Source: Candidatus Nucleicultrix amoebiphila FS5
Lineage (GTDB): Bacteria; Pseudomonadota; Alphaproteobacteria; Caedimonadales; Nucleicultricaceae
Assembly (NCBI RefSeq): GCF_002117145.1
Contig: NZ_CP008743.1
Coordinates: forward strand, 1,364,001 to 1,428,000
DNA: 64,000 nucleotides
Direction: 5' to 3'
Below are positions 26,946 to 37,000 of this stretch, one piece after another. Made by a program: the position numbers and the translations under genes. Under the pieces are notes generated by a model, which saw nothing but the letters and a program-made list of their open reading frames with translations, did not search any database and had not been told where the DNA came from. Within the stretch, counting starts at the first letter, position 1, and every line of letters begins with the position of its first letter.

Positions 26946-27019
26946 TCACTTTATCATAATCAATTGATCAAACACCAAAACTAGAGAATGAGCAGAGTTT
27001 ACTCATTTCTCTTCAATAA

Positions 27020-27940
27020 CTAAAGTTCTTTTAATACTTTTTTGACCTGCTGCCTAGCCTCTTGCGTAGAATAAGTCTCAAGGCTGATCAAGGCTGAAAA
27101 TTGATGACGAAACCAAGTATATTGTCTCTTAATGTAGTGTCGAGTGGCTGTTTTAGATAAAATAACAGCTTCTTCAAGGGAACTCTTGCCTTCGAGAGCA
27201 TCTAACAGATGAAGAGCCCCTAAAGCTTTAGAAAGAGGTAAATCTCTTAAGGGGTAGGCAGAAGCAAACGTGGCTATTTCGTCCATGACCCCTAAAGTAA
27301 GCATCTCATCAAAACGTTTTTCAGATTTATTGTAAACTTCTTTACGCGGAGGCAAAACTACAATGGGCAGCATTTTATAGTCTTGATTCACAGGTGATTT
27401 TTTCTTTTGCCAATAACGAAGAGGTTTTCCTGTGGCTTTTAAAACTTCCCAGGCTCTGGCGATGCGTTGCTGATCTTTGGGATGAAGTTTTATTAAAGAG
27501 TCAGGATCTAAGTGTTCAAGATCCTCCCAGAGTTGATGAAGGTTATCTTTTTGGATGCGACGCGATTCCTCTCGAATAAAGTCTGGAATAGGCGGGATAA
27601 ATGAGAGGCCATCAGTTAAGGCTTTGAGGTAGAGACCTGTTCCTCCGACAACGATAGGAAGTGCTTTAGTAGCATGCACAAGATCAATTTCTTGCCGAAC
27701 TAAATCTCGCCAAATTGCTGCAGTGCATTGTTCGAAGGGGGAAAGGCTGCTGTATAAACGATGGGGGATTTTTCTTTGATCTTCTAGAGTTGGTTGGGCA
27801 GTTAAAATAGGGAGGCCTTTGTAGATTTGCAGGCTGTCCGCATTGATAATTACGCCTTTAAGGGACTCGGCCAAATCCATGGCGAGAGCAGATTTTCCAC
27901 TTGCAGAAGGTCCACCGATGATTAGGACTGGTTGGGACAT
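27020..27940 (-). CDS. miaA: tRNA dimethylallyltransferase MiaA
   Basis: A 306-residue enzyme that adds a dimethylallyl group to A37 of tRNAs reading UNN codons. The P-loop GGPSASGKSALA (usually GPTASGKT) is at residues 8-19. Other family blocks are INADSLQIYKGLPILTAQP, VVGGTGLYLKAL and the C-terminal SKTATRHYIKRQYTWFRHQ. It lies upstream of mreB on the same strand with an 80-bp gap. Confidence 0.95.
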   Translation of the reverse strand: MSQPVLIIGGPSASGKSALAMDLAESLKGVIINADSLQIYKGLPILTAQPTLEDQRKIPHRLYSSLSPFEQCTAAIWRDLVRQEIDLVHATKALPIVVGGTGLYLKALTDGLSFIPPIPDFIREESRRIQKDNLHQLWEDLEHLDPDSLIKLHPKDQQRIARAWEVLKATGKPLRYWQKKKSPVNQDYKMLPIVVLPPRKEVYNKSEKRFDEMLTLGVMDEIATFASAYPLRDLPLSKALGALHLLDALEGKSSLEEAVILSKTATRHYIKRQYTWFRHQFSALISLETYSTQEARQQVKKVLKEL

Positions 27941-28010
27941 GATGTTGGTTCGCTTTGCTCCAAGATCGCAAACATGTTAAAGATGTGTACCATAAAACCA
28001 GGACAAAATC

Positions 28011-29462
28011 ATGGGTGCAAGTATCAAATACTTTGGAAAGTCTTACATCGCTCTACTCGGGCTTATGTTGTATACCCTCTTTGTTTTCTTTTATGGATTA
28101 GGAGCTTATCCTCTTTTAGACAATAACGATGGGTTATATGCCCAAATTGCCCGAGAAATGTTGGATGGGGGAGACTATATTTTACCTCATTTAAATGGAG
28201 GTCTTTATCTGGAAAAACCTCCTCTTTTGTACTGGATGGTGGCTTTAACCTATAAAGTTGCAGGGGTAAGTGAAATTACCGCACGTTTTATCCCAGCGCT
28301 TGCAGGCGTTGGTTGCGTTACAATTGTATATTGGGGGCTTCTTGAATTGGGCTTGAAAGAAAAAGCCATTCAAGGTGCTTTTATTCTGAGCTCATCCGTG
28401 GGGTTATTAATTTTTTCACGGATGGTTTATTTCGATGTTTTATTAACGCTGTGGCTGACGGTAGCACTTTTGTGTTTCTTGATATGGTGGATGAAAGAAA
28501 CCAAAACATATCTTCGTCTTTTTTATTTATTCTTAGCTCTTGCCCTTTTAACAAAGGGGTTTATCGCTTTGATTCTCGGGGGGGGTGTTATCGGACTTTT
28601 CTGGATAATAGAGAAATGTCCCATGTCTATGGCGAAAGCGTTTTTTGATATTCGGGGAATTGCTCTCTTTTTTCTTATCGCCTTGCCCTGGCATGTCTTG
28701 GCGATGTCAAAGGAACCAGAGTTTTTTAATTTTTATGTTATCAACGAACATATTTTAAGGTTTCTTGATTTGCGTGAACCGAGAGATTATTACCGTGGTT
28801 CTTTTTACTATTACATCCCACGATTGCTTCTTTATTTTGTACCCTGGACAATTCTGATATTTTTCATGAAGTTTCAAAGGATTGAGGACAGACAAGAAAA
28901 AATCAGTGGGCACTTTTTTATGGTGTGGGCGGGGGTATTTTTTGTCTTTTTTACGCTTTCGCGTGCGAAAGCAAATTATTATATCGTGACTATGATGCCG
29001 CCTGTTGCCATGATGATAGGGGTTTATTGTGCTTCTAAAAGATGGGTGAATCTTTTTGCCTCAGGATTGATAATTATTACAATAACATCTGCTGCATTCA
29101 TTGTGCCTCATTATGAAGATAAAATAACGAGTAAAAAGATGGCGTTGGTTCTTCCTAAGGAAGCCGACCAAGTTTATTTTTTTCGTGACTATGAAAAAAT
29201 GTCGTCTTTGAGGTTTTATTTAAATCGCGCTGTTAAAATTATTGATTCTCAAAGCAACGACTTACTATTTGCCAAACGCGAGAAGCATGTAGATGGACTT
29301 TTTATAACCCTAGAAGAATTTAAAAACAAAACTGATTTCTCATCACTCTGGGTCTATGTCTTTCATGAGCAACAAAAAACATTTCAAGAGATGTTTCCTC
29401 AGTTTCGTATGATAAAAAATAATAAGAAAGTCTATTTGTTTACGAATCATCCTGTTGCTTAA
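28011..29462 (+). CDS. GT39/ArnT-like lipid-linked sugar transferase
   Basis: A 483-residue integral membrane glycosyltransferase. The N-terminal region has the ArnT/PMT layout: the acidic catalytic loop LLDNNDGLYAQIAREMLDGGDYILP, then the EKPPLLYW motif, then about ten helices and a C-terminal periplasmic domain. ArnT moves aminoarabinose from undecaprenyl phosphate to lipid A; related enzymes move other sugars, so the substrate is not fixed by sequence. No arn genes are adjacent. An AGGA site lies 7 nt before the ATG. Confidence 0.8.
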   Translation: MGASIKYFGKSYIALLGLMLYTLFVFFYGLGAYPLLDNNDGLYAQIAREMLDGGDYILPHLNGGLYLEKPPLLYWMVALTYKVAGVSEITARFIPALAGVGCVTIVYWGLLELGLKEKAIQGAFILSSSVGLLIFSRMVYFDVLLTLWLTVALLCFLIWWMKETKTYLRLFYLFLALALLTKGFIALILGGGVIGLFWIIEKCPMSMAKAFFDIRGIALFFLIALPWHVLAMSKEPEFFNFYVINEHILRFLDLREPRDYYRGSFYYYIPRLLLYFVPWTILIFFMKFQRIEDRQEKISGHFFMVWAGVFFVFFTLSRAKANYYIVTMMPPVAMMIGVYCASKRWVNLFASGLIIITITSAAFIVPHYEDKITSKKMALVLPKEADQVYFFRDYEKMSSLRFYLNRAVKIIDSQSNDLLFAKREKHVDGLFITLEEFKNKTDFSSLWVYVFHEQQKTFQEMFPQFRMIKNNKKVYLFTNHPVA

Positions 29463-29514
29463 CATTATTCTATCGCAAAATGGCAACCTTGCTGATAATT
29501 CAGAGGCTTAAGAT

Positions 29515-29542
29515 TTGACAAACTGAAAACGCGCTTTATATT
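29515..29542 (+). promoter_or_regulatory. Strong sigma-70 promoter upstream of csaA
   Basis: TTGACA (29515-29520), 16-nt spacer, TATATT (29537-29542, 5 of 6). It would start a transcript near 29549, about 120 nt before csaA. Confidence 0.55.
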
Positions 29543-29612
29543 AAATATTATGACTTTAAATTTGAAATGTTCTGCAAATCCTTGCTTTCTCTATAAGCAG
29601 TAGCGTCTTAGG

Positions 29613-29645
29613 AATGACCATTATCTGGCCATTATTTTTTATTTT
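29613..29645 (+). terminator. Candidate terminator or attenuator before csaA
   Basis: Stem AATGACCA/TGGCCATT (29613-29620 with 29626-29633, one mismatch), a 5-nt loop and the run ATTTTTTATTTT. Its place between a promoter and csaA suggests either a leader attenuator or the end of a short RNA. Confidence 0.4.
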
Positions 29646-29669
29646 AATCGATTCATTAAGGAACCTAAG

Positions 29670-30008
29670 ATGCATATAATTACCTATGAAGATTTTGCTA
29701 AAGTTGAAATTCGTTCGGGAACGATCGTTAAAGTCGAACCTTTTCCCAGAGCGAATAAACCAGCCTATAAAGTGTGGGTGGATTTTGGCCCTGACATCGG
29801 CGTTAAGCAAACGTCTGCTCAAGTGACCGTTCACTATACGCCTGAAACACTAATAGGATGCCAAGTTGCTGGTTGTATTAATCTTGGCCCGCGCAATATT
29901 GCGGGCTTTATGTCCGAATTTTTATTGCTGGGATTTGCTGATCAGAACGGAGATATCTGTCTTATAAAGCCCGATTTATCTGTGCCTAATGGCAATAAGT
30001 TAATTTAA
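29670..30008 (+). CDS. csaA: CsaA-like tRNA-binding domain protein
   Basis: A 112-residue OB-fold protein matching CsaA over its full length: YEDFAKVEIRSGTIVKVEPFPRANKPAYKVWVDFG, then KQTSAQVTVHYTPETLIGCQV and the NLGPRNIAGFMSEFLLLGF dimer block. CsaA is a homodimer that binds tRNA-like structures and has been described as a chaperone-like protein. The HAD phosphatase gene follows after 18 nt and may be co-transcribed. Confidence 0.9.
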   Translation: MHIITYEDFAKVEIRSGTIVKVEPFPRANKPAYKVWVDFGPDIGVKQTSAQVTVHYTPETLIGCQVAGCINLGPRNIAGFMSEFLLLGFADQNGDICLIKPDLSVPNGNKLI

Positions 30009-30026
30009 AGAAATGTGGAGCACCTG

Positions 30027-30572
30027 ATGAAACATTACAAGCTGATTCTCATTGACCGTGATGGCGTTATTAATGATAACAGCCACTATTATGTATTGAA
30101 TAAGTCTCAATTTGAAATGTATCCAGGTGTTCCAGAAGCTATTAAAAAGCTGAATGATCTTAAAGTCATCGTTGTGGTGGTTACTAATCAAGGGTGTGTT
30201 GGAAAAGGCTTAATTAGCGAAGAACAATTAAAGAATATTCATGATCATTTTAAAATGTGCTTGGAAGAGAAGGCAGCCTATGTAGATGATATCTTGTATG
30301 CTGTCGATTCTGAATTCACGCCAGAGTCTAGACGTAAACCTAATCCTCATATGCTCAAGGAAGCCATGGAGAATTTTCAAATTTCCCCAGAAGACACAAT
30401 AATAATTGGTGATGATATAAAGGATTTAGAGGCGGCTCAAAGGGCAGGTTGTCATTCTATTCTCGTTAGAACAGGGCATGGACAAAAGATGGAAAAAAAT
30501 CTTCCTCAATCTTTGCAGCCTCTTTATATTGCTGACGATCTTGAGAGTGCAGTAAACTATTTAATCAGTTGA
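30027..30572 (+). CDS. HAD-IIIA phosphatase, GmhB/HisB-N like
   Basis: A 181-residue HAD phosphatase. Motif I is DRDGVIN (nucleophile and acid/base Asp), motif II TNQ, motif III RRKPNPHML and motif IV GDDIKDLEAA. The layout matches D-glycero-D-manno-heptose 1,7-bisphosphate 7-phosphatase or the HisB phosphatase. The Cys/His zinc-binding loop these enzymes carry just before RKP is missing (SEFTPESRRKP has no Cys), so zinc is probably not bound. The ATG at 30027 has GGAG 6 nt upstream; a GTG at 30015 is less likely. Confidence 0.75.
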   Translation: MKHYKLILIDRDGVINDNSHYYVLNKSQFEMYPGVPEAIKKLNDLKVIVVVVTNQGCVGKGLISEEQLKNIHDHFKMCLEEKAAYVDDILYAVDSEFTPESRRKPNPHMLKEAMENFQISPEDTIIIGDDIKDLEAAQRAGCHSILVRTGHGQKMEKNLPQSLQPLYIADDLESAVNYLIS

Positions 30573-30633
30573 TGCTCTTTTATTTTTTCCTGAAATACAG
30601 TAAAAACAAATTTTTAACTCTTTAGAGGAATGC

Positions 30634-30897
30634 ATGCAGTATTATTGCTTACTGATACTTCTGAGTCTCTTATTGACTATAGAAGGGAAAGCTCAAGCGT
30701 GTCGCACAGAGCCTTTTGTTGTTTGTGAGGAAAAAAGTCAAAGACGCAAACTATATATTCAGAAAGTTATAGAAAGAATAAAATTAGAAGAGAATACGCG
30801 TAAGTCGAAGAAAAATACGCGTAAAAAATGTCCCAAGGAAAAATTAAAAGTGAGAAAGAAGCGCTCTCCATTGACACTTGACCAAAGCCCTTCATAA
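30634..30897 (+). CDS. Secreted, very basic small protein
   Basis: An 87-residue protein. A signal peptide (MQYYCLLILLSLLLTIEGKAQA) precedes a short Cys pair (ACRTEPFVVCEE) and a highly basic tail with repeated RKSKKNTRKK-type clusters. No family is recognised. Charge suggests binding to nucleic acid or the cell surface, but this is only a guess. Confidence 0.5.
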   Translation: MQYYCLLILLSLLLTIEGKAQACRTEPFVVCEEKSQRRKLYIQKVIERIKLEENTRKSKKNTRKKCPKEKLKVRKKRSPLTLDQSPS

Positions 30898-30925
30898 TAA
30901 CATTAAAACTTAAGGGTATTAGATT

Positions 30926-31018
30926 ATGTCCCCATTGTTGTGGAGTGTTCGAGCTCGGATATTAGCTGTGGGTTTAGCGATTACACTTCTATGGCTTGGT
31001 GTTTGGTGGGCTTATTAA
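30926..31018 (+). CDS. 30-residue single-helix membrane peptide before znuC
   Basis: A short frame: MSPLLWSVRARILAV then a hydrophobic helix ending LGVWWAY. The N-terminal arginines and Trp/Tyr-rich end fit a single membrane helix with a cytoplasmic N-terminus. AAGGG lies about 10 nt upstream. The AAGG site of znuC overlaps its stop, so translation would be coupled to the ABC genes. Confidence 0.4.
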   Translation: MSPLLWSVRARILAVGLAITLLWLGVWWAY

Positions 31019-31028
31019 GGACATCACA

Positions 31029-31811
31029 ATGGTTTCAACCCTGAAAAAAAATGTTTCTTCGCCTGTCATATCCTTCAAAAACGTTTCTGTTGCCTATAAA
31101 AATCATCTTGCTCTTGAAAACATTAATGGGGATTTATTAAGAGGAGGAAGTTACTCTCTCTTGGGACCCAATGGAGGAGGAAAGAGTACGCTTTTAAAGG
31201 TAATTATGGGGCTTATCAGGCTAAAAAAAGGCAGCATTAAATATCATGGAATTCAACGTCGGGATATTGCTTTTTTACCTCAACTGTCTGAAGTAGATCG
31301 AAGTTTTCCTTTGACAGTTAGAGATGTTGTGGCCCTCGGACATTGTCCTAGTGTGGGATTTTTTAAGAGTATTTCTAACGAATTACAGGCTCAGGTAAGT
31401 GATGCCCTTGATAAAATGGGTTTAGGTGACTATGGAGATCGAGCTCTCCATACTCTTTCAGGAGGTCAATTTCAGAGAATGCTTTTTGCGCGTGTGAGCT
31501 TACAAAAAGCATCCGTGATTATGTTGGATGAGCCTTTTACGGGGATTGATTCCTATACGATGGATGATCTTTTACGAATTTTAGGTGAGTGGAACAAGGC
31601 TGGAAAGACATTGATTGTGGTGAGTCATGATCTTGATGTCGTACGCACGCACTTTCAGGAAACAATTTTGTTAGCGAGACGCATCATTTCTTGGGGAAAA
31701 ACGAAAGAGGTTGTTACGTTGGAAAGCTTAGCGAAAGCTAATCACATGGCCCGCCGATGGGATGCTTTTGCAGATCAAGATGAGAACACACAAGAGAATA
31801 ATCATGTTTGA
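31029..31811 (+). CDS. znuC: Zinc ABC importer ATPase
   Basis: A 260-residue ABC ATPase: Walker A GPNGGGKST, Q-loop (LPQLSEV), signature LSGGQFQR, Walker B VIMLDEPFTGID and the switch His in VVSHDLD. The set ATPase-permease-binding protein identifies a cluster A-I metal importer. The ATG at 31029 has AAGG 8 nt upstream; a longer frame from 30996 overlaps the small membrane peptide. It overlaps the permease gene by 8 nt. Confidence 0.88.
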   Translation: MVSTLKKNVSSPVISFKNVSVAYKNHLALENINGDLLRGGSYSLLGPNGGGKSTLLKVIMGLIRLKKGSIKYHGIQRRDIAFLPQLSEVDRSFPLTVRDVVALGHCPSVGFFKSISNELQAQVSDALDKMGLGDYGDRALHTLSGGQFQRMLFARVSLQKASVIMLDEPFTGIDSYTMDDLLRILGEWNKAGKTLIVVSHDLDVVRTHFQETILLARRIISWGKTKEVVTLESLAKANHMARRWDAFADQDENTQENNHV

Positions 31812-32658
31812 TTTGCTGATTGCTCCCTTTTTTGAATTTGTTTTTTTAAAGCGTGCGCTTGTAGCGAGTCTTTCTCTTGCTTGTGGATGTGCCCCGATCG
31901 GAGTACTTTTGGTTCTTCGTCGAATGAGCCTTTTAGGCGATGCTCTTTCCCATGCGATTTTGCCTGGCGTGGCTATGGGATATATTTTTGCTGGGCTTTC
32001 TCTAGCGATTATGGGGGCAGGAGGGATTTTAGCAGGACTTATTGTTGCCTTTCTTGCTACTCTTGTGACACGTTTTACCCATCTTCGTGAAGACGCCAGT
32101 TTCGTTGGTTTTTATTTGATAGCTTTGGCGTTTGGGGCAGTCATGGTTTCTCTTAAAGGCAACTCCGTTGACTTAATTCATATTCTCTTTGGAGATATTC
32201 TAAGCGTCAATAAAGCTTCCCTTTTGATGATTGCTGGTATTTCAACGACGACACTTATTGTTTTAGCTATTATCTATCGTCCTCTTATTATCGAATGTTT
32301 TGATCCTTTATTTATGCGGACAATTGGTGGCAAAGGCAGTATTTATCACGTTATTTTTATGATTTTAGTGGTGTTGAATCTTGTTGCCGCTTTTCAGGCG
32401 TTGGGCACTCTAATGTCTTTAGGTATGATTATGTTGCCGGCTATTGCGGCAAGATTTTGGGCGCGTGAGGTTTGGAGTTTGTTTTTAATTGCTAGTGGGA
32501 TCGCTCTTTTATCGGGGTATATTGGTTTAATATTTTCTTATCATTACGTGTGGCCATCGGGGCCAGCAATATCATTGGTCGCAGGGGGGTTTTACATTGT
32601 TTCCCTATGTTTCGGTTATTATGGTAGTTTAAGACAAGCTGTGCTTCATCCTCGATGA
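31804..32658 (+). CDS. znuB: Zinc ABC importer permease
   Basis: A 284-residue permease of the ZnuB/MntB family with eight or so helices. Family signatures include RRMSLLGDALSHAILPGVAMGY near residues 35-60 and ALGTLMSLGMIMLPAIAARFWA near the C-terminus. The start at 31804 is chosen by an AAGAGA site and the alignment with the family; an upstream frame start lies inside znuC. The znuA ATG overlaps its stop. Confidence 0.88.
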   Translation: MFDLLIAPFFEFVFLKRALVASLSLACGCAPIGVLLVLRRMSLLGDALSHAILPGVAMGYIFAGLSLAIMGAGGILAGLIVAFLATLVTRFTHLREDASFVGFYLIALAFGAVMVSLKGNSVDLIHILFGDILSVNKASLLMIAGISTTTLIVLAIIYRPLIIECFDPLFMRTIGGKGSIYHVIFMILVVLNLVAAFQALGTLMSLGMIMLPAIAARFWAREVWSLFLIASGIALLSGYIGLIFSYHYVWPSGPAISLVAGGFYIVSLCFGYYGSLRQAVLHPR

Positions 32659-33557
32659 TCAAATTATTTTCTAGTCTCCTGATTGTTTTTTTAAGTCTGT
32701 CATCTCTGAAGGCGGTTGAAAGAAATTCAACAATAAACGCTGTCGCAAGTTTTAGTATTCTTGGGGATCTTGTGAGTGAAATTGGTGGAAAGAACGTCAA
32801 AGTAAAATCTTTGGTTGGCCCCAATGGAGATGCTCACGTTTTTCAGCCTACGCCAGTTACAAATAAAACAGTCGTTGAAGCGGATATTGTATTTTTAAAC
32901 GGATTGAATTTTGAAGGATGGCTAATCCGTCTTATGGAAGCTTCAGACTATAAGGGAGTCGTAGTCGTAGCAACAGAAGGCATCAAACCACGCAATGTTT
33001 CTGATAAAAAAGATAATCGAACTATTACAGATCCCCATGCTTGGCATTGTGTGGAATTTTATAAAACTTATGCGCAAAACGTTGCAAAAGGCCTTGAAAA
33101 AATTGATCCTTCAAATAAGAAATATTACGAAGGACGTTTAAAAAATTACTTGAAAAAGCTTTCAGATCTAGAAACCTGGATTCATAAAGAGGTGAATCAA
33201 ATTCCTTTAAACAAACGTAAGGTAATTACAGCCCATGACGCTTTCGGCTATTTTGGAGAAGCTTACGGTATTAAGTTTTTAGCGCCTGTAGGTGTAAGCA
33301 CAGAATCAAAAGCTTCAGCTCATGATGTCTCCCATTTGATTGAGCAGATTCGATCTGAAGATATTCGAGCGGTGTTTATTGAGAATATTTCAGATCGTAA
33401 GTTGATGGAACAAATTGCTGAAGAAACGCAAATCGATATCTCAGAAAATATTTTATATTCAGATGCTTTGTCTGACGCCGATGGCCCTGCTGCAAATTAT
33501 TTGGATATGATGCATTACAATGTGGAAAAACTTATTCAATCAATGCAGGATGATTGA
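32655..33557 (+). CDS. znuA: Zinc ABC importer substrate-binding protein
   Basis: A 300-residue periplasmic metal-binding protein with signal peptide (residues 1-20). The four expected ligands are His61 (DAHVFQP), His128 (DPHAW), His194 (AHDAFGYF) and Asp270 (YSDALSD). A third-position His instead of Glu fits zinc (AztC/ZnuA-like) better than manganese. The long His-rich loop of ZnuA is absent. Overlapping start/stop with znuB shows one operon, znuC-znuB-znuA. No Zur operator was recognised. Confidence 0.85.
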   Translation: MIKLFSSLLIVFLSLSSLKAVERNSTINAVASFSILGDLVSEIGGKNVKVKSLVGPNGDAHVFQPTPVTNKTVVEADIVFLNGLNFEGWLIRLMEASDYKGVVVVATEGIKPRNVSDKKDNRTITDPHAWHCVEFYKTYAQNVAKGLEKIDPSNKKYYEGRLKNYLKKLSDLETWIHKEVNQIPLNKRKVITAHDAFGYFGEAYGIKFLAPVGVSTESKASAHDVSHLIEQIRSEDIRAVFIENISDRKLMEQIAEETQIDISENILYSDALSDADGPAANYLDMMHYNVEKLIQSMQDD

Positions 33558-33562
33558 CCACT

Positions 33563-33994
33563 TTACAAAGCAATAAAATCTAAGAGATCTTTTTCAAGAC
33601 GCGCGTGGTGACGGACAACAAATTTACGGGTTGGACGTTCTGACGGCGTGAGAATACGACTTTCCAATTGATTAGCAATGGATTTGAGTTTTTGGGTTGC
33701 TTGGGGTGACCCCTCAAAACCAATGATTCTACATCGTTGATATAAAGCTTCCAATGCAAACCCTGTTAAAGATCCACAATCGTAGATAAGCGGCTGCAAA
33801 AGACCTTCTTTTTTTAAGGTTTTCTCAATATTTTGGAAATATAGTACGCCAGCATATCCAACAGCTTCCTCATCGGTGGTTAGTTGAATTAGGGGGTTGC
33901 AATCTTTTATTTTTGTCAAAACAGCCAGAGCTTCGGACAAGTCTTGAATGATAATTTCCTTAAACCCAAGCGTGTTAGTAAACCTTTGTGCCAT
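33563..33994 (-). CDS. Conserved-looking protein of unknown function
   Basis: A 143-residue soluble protein, no signal or helix in the membrane. Sequence such as IQLTTDEEAVGYAGVLYF and LIYDCGSLTGFALEALYQRCRIIGFEGS suggests an alpha/beta fold, possibly STAS-like in spacing, but no motif is diagnostic. It is convergent with znuA and divergent from putA. ATG 33994 is preferred over a TTG one codon earlier. Confidence 0.55.
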   Translation of the reverse strand: MAQRFTNTLGFKEIIIQDLSEALAVLTKIKDCNPLIQLTTDEEAVGYAGVLYFQNIEKTLKKEGLLQPLIYDCGSLTGFALEALYQRCRIIGFEGSPQATQKLKSIANQLESRILTPSERPTRKFVVRHHARLEKDLLDFIAL

Positions 33995-34079
33995 CAATAT
34001 TTAACTTTTGTAAATTTTAGAAGGCCAGTGTAGAAAAAAGACACAAGAAAGAAAACCATAAAGAATTTAAGGGGTACGA

Positions 34080-37000
34080 ATGGCTTTCAAAGCACTTGAT
34101 AAGAAAATCTGGCAACGATTGGAAGAATCTTATCGTCTTGCAGAAGACGACGCAATAACTGGTCTTTTATCTAATTCTTTGCTCGATGAACATCAGCGTG
34201 AAAAAGTTTACAAAAGTGCTGAAAATATTGTGAAGTCATTGCGAAAAAGTAATAAAAAACCGGCGACGCTTATTGATGCTTTTATGCAAAAATACGACTT
34301 GTCTAGTAACGAAGGGCTGTTACTGATGTGTCTTGCGGAAGCTCTTTTGCGTATTCCTGATCGTGAGACAATGAATCAATTGATTCAGGATAAGTTACGT
34401 CAAGGAGATTTTAAAAAACATAAGGGAGGCAGTGCCTCAAATTTAGTCAATCTATCGACTCAGGCTTTAACAGTGTTGCAAAATTTGATTGATGCAGCAA
34501 AAGAGCCTCAAAGTTGGGGAGATAAAGCAAAAGCACTTATTGCTAAAACATCTCAGCCGGTAGTGCATTTAGCGACTATGCAGTCGATTAAGTTACTCGC
34601 CAATAAATTTGTGGTGGGAGAGACAATCCAAGAAAGTCTTAAGCAGGTTCAGAAGGATAAACTCTTTTATTATTCCTTTGATATGTTAGGAGAAGCGGCG
34701 CTTACATCCCAGGATGTGGATCGATATTTTGCAGCTTATTTTGGCGCTATTGAAGCAGTCAGTTTATCTCCTACTTTTCGATCTAATCCTGATTCTATAA
34801 GTCTCTCTATTAAGCTTTCTGCGCTTCATCCGCGTTATGAAGTGCCAAAATCTGAACGTGTCCTAAAAGAATTAACCAGCACTGTGATTGAGTTGATAAG
34901 AGCAGCGCGAACAGCGAACGTTTCAGTCACATTGGATGCGGAAGAGGCTGATCGCTTAACGCTTTCTCTGGAGATTTTTGAAAAAGTAGTACGTCATCCT
35001 TCCTTTAAAGGATGGGACGGAATAGGTCTTGCTGTTCAAGCATATCAAAAGCGTGCTCCCTTTGTAATTGATTGGCTTGCTGAACTCTCCCATGAAACGA
35101 AACAACGCTTTCCTGTGCGCTTGGTTAAAGGAGCTTATTGGGACAGTGAAATTAAATGGTGCCAAGAAATAGGATTGAAAGATTATCCAGTTTATACGCG
35201 CAAGTCTTCAACCGATTTGTCTTATATGGTATGTGCCGGAAAATTGTTGAACAATACAAAGGCTTTTTATCCTCAATTTGCCACGCACAATGCCTTGACT
35301 GTCGCCTCAGTTCTTGAACTAGGAGCAGGGAAACACTATGAATTCCAGCGTCTGTACGGGATGGGAGAAGCTCTCTATCAACAAGTTATGGAAGATCATC
35401 AAAATTTAAAGTGTCGTATTTATGGACCTGTGGGGAGTTATAAAGAGCTTTTACCCTATCTTGTCCGGCGCTTGCTTGAGAATGGAGCGAATAGCTCTTT
35501 CGTGAATAATATTGTTAATCCAGCGATTCCTTTAGAGCGGCTACTTGAAGACCCCATTAAGAAAACACAGAATCTTCAATCTATACGTCATCCTTCTATT
35601 TCTTTGCCAAAAGATATTTATGGGGCTCAAAGACAAAATTCTATGGGTGTCGATTTATCTTCAAGTTCTGATGTTGCTCCGATTTTAAAAGAGATAGACA
35701 GAACATCAACCTGGAATGCTGTTTCTTTAATTAATGGCGTGCCTAGTAAAGAAGATGCGCAAATAATTCGTATCGTCACTTCTCCTCAAGATCATTCTTT
35801 ACGTCTTGGGAAAGTGATGGATGCAGATGCTCAAGATGTCCAAGCTGCCTTAAGGATAGCAGAGGCTGCTTGGAATCGATGGGAGAAGACACCGGTAAAA
35901 GAGCGCGCTGAGGCTTTGCTTAAATTTGCTGATCTTTGTGAAAAAAATAAAGAAGTCTTTATTTCTTTGTGTGTAAAAGAAGCAGGAAAAACAATTGCTG
36001 ATGGTGTAGCGGAAATTCGTGAGGCTGTTGATTTTTGTCGTTATTACGCTCATGAAGCCATTAAAAACCTTGAAAAACCTCAGGTTTTTTCAGGTCCTAC
36101 GGGTGAAGAAAATTCACTCAAGTTACGAGGACGAGGTGTTTTTGTTTGCATTAGCCCGTGGAATTTCCCTCTTGCGATTTTTACAGGACAGGTTGCCGCT
36201 GCCCTTGTCACAGGCAATACTGTTATCGCTAAACCAGCCGAACAAACACCGATGATAGCATACATGGCTGTAAAATTGCTCCATGAAGCGGGTATTCCTA
36301 AAGATGTTTTACACCTCTTATTAGGAGATGGTCGCGTCGGAGCGGCTTTAGTGAGTGATCCGCGTGTTGCGGGTGTGGTGTTCACCGGTTCTGTCGAGAC
36401 TGCGTGGCGCATTAATCAGACGTTGGCTGAAAAAAAGGGCCCTATTGTTCCTTTGATTGCAGAGACGGGTGGACAGAACGTTATGATAGCTGATTCTTCA
36501 GCATTGCCAGAACAAGTTGTTAAAGATGCATTGAGCTCGGCTTTTCAGAGTGCAGGTCAACGTTGTTCAGCTTTGAGAATATTGTTGCTTCAAGAAGAAA
36601 TAGCACCTCATGTCATCGCGTTATTGAAGGGGGCTATGGATGAACTTACTGTTGGAGACCCGGGACAGCTCTCAACTGATATCGGTCCGGTCATTGATAA
36701 TGAGGCTTTAAGTAATCTTTTAGAACATGTGAAATTGCTTGAACAGAAAGCGACCTTAATCTCTCAAGTGCCCATGGATCCGGCTTTGAAGAAAAAAGGT
36801 ACTTTTATAGCGCCTGTCGCCTATGAAATACCGAGTCTTTCATTGTTGACCAGAGAAGTGTTTGGGCCCATCTTGCATGTTTTACGTTATAAAAACAAAG
36901 ATTTACCAGCGCTGATTGAATCAATTAATCATATGGGATTTGGCTTAACGGGAGGGCTGCACACCCGTCTTGAAAGTCGCATTGAAACGGTTAGTCGAGA

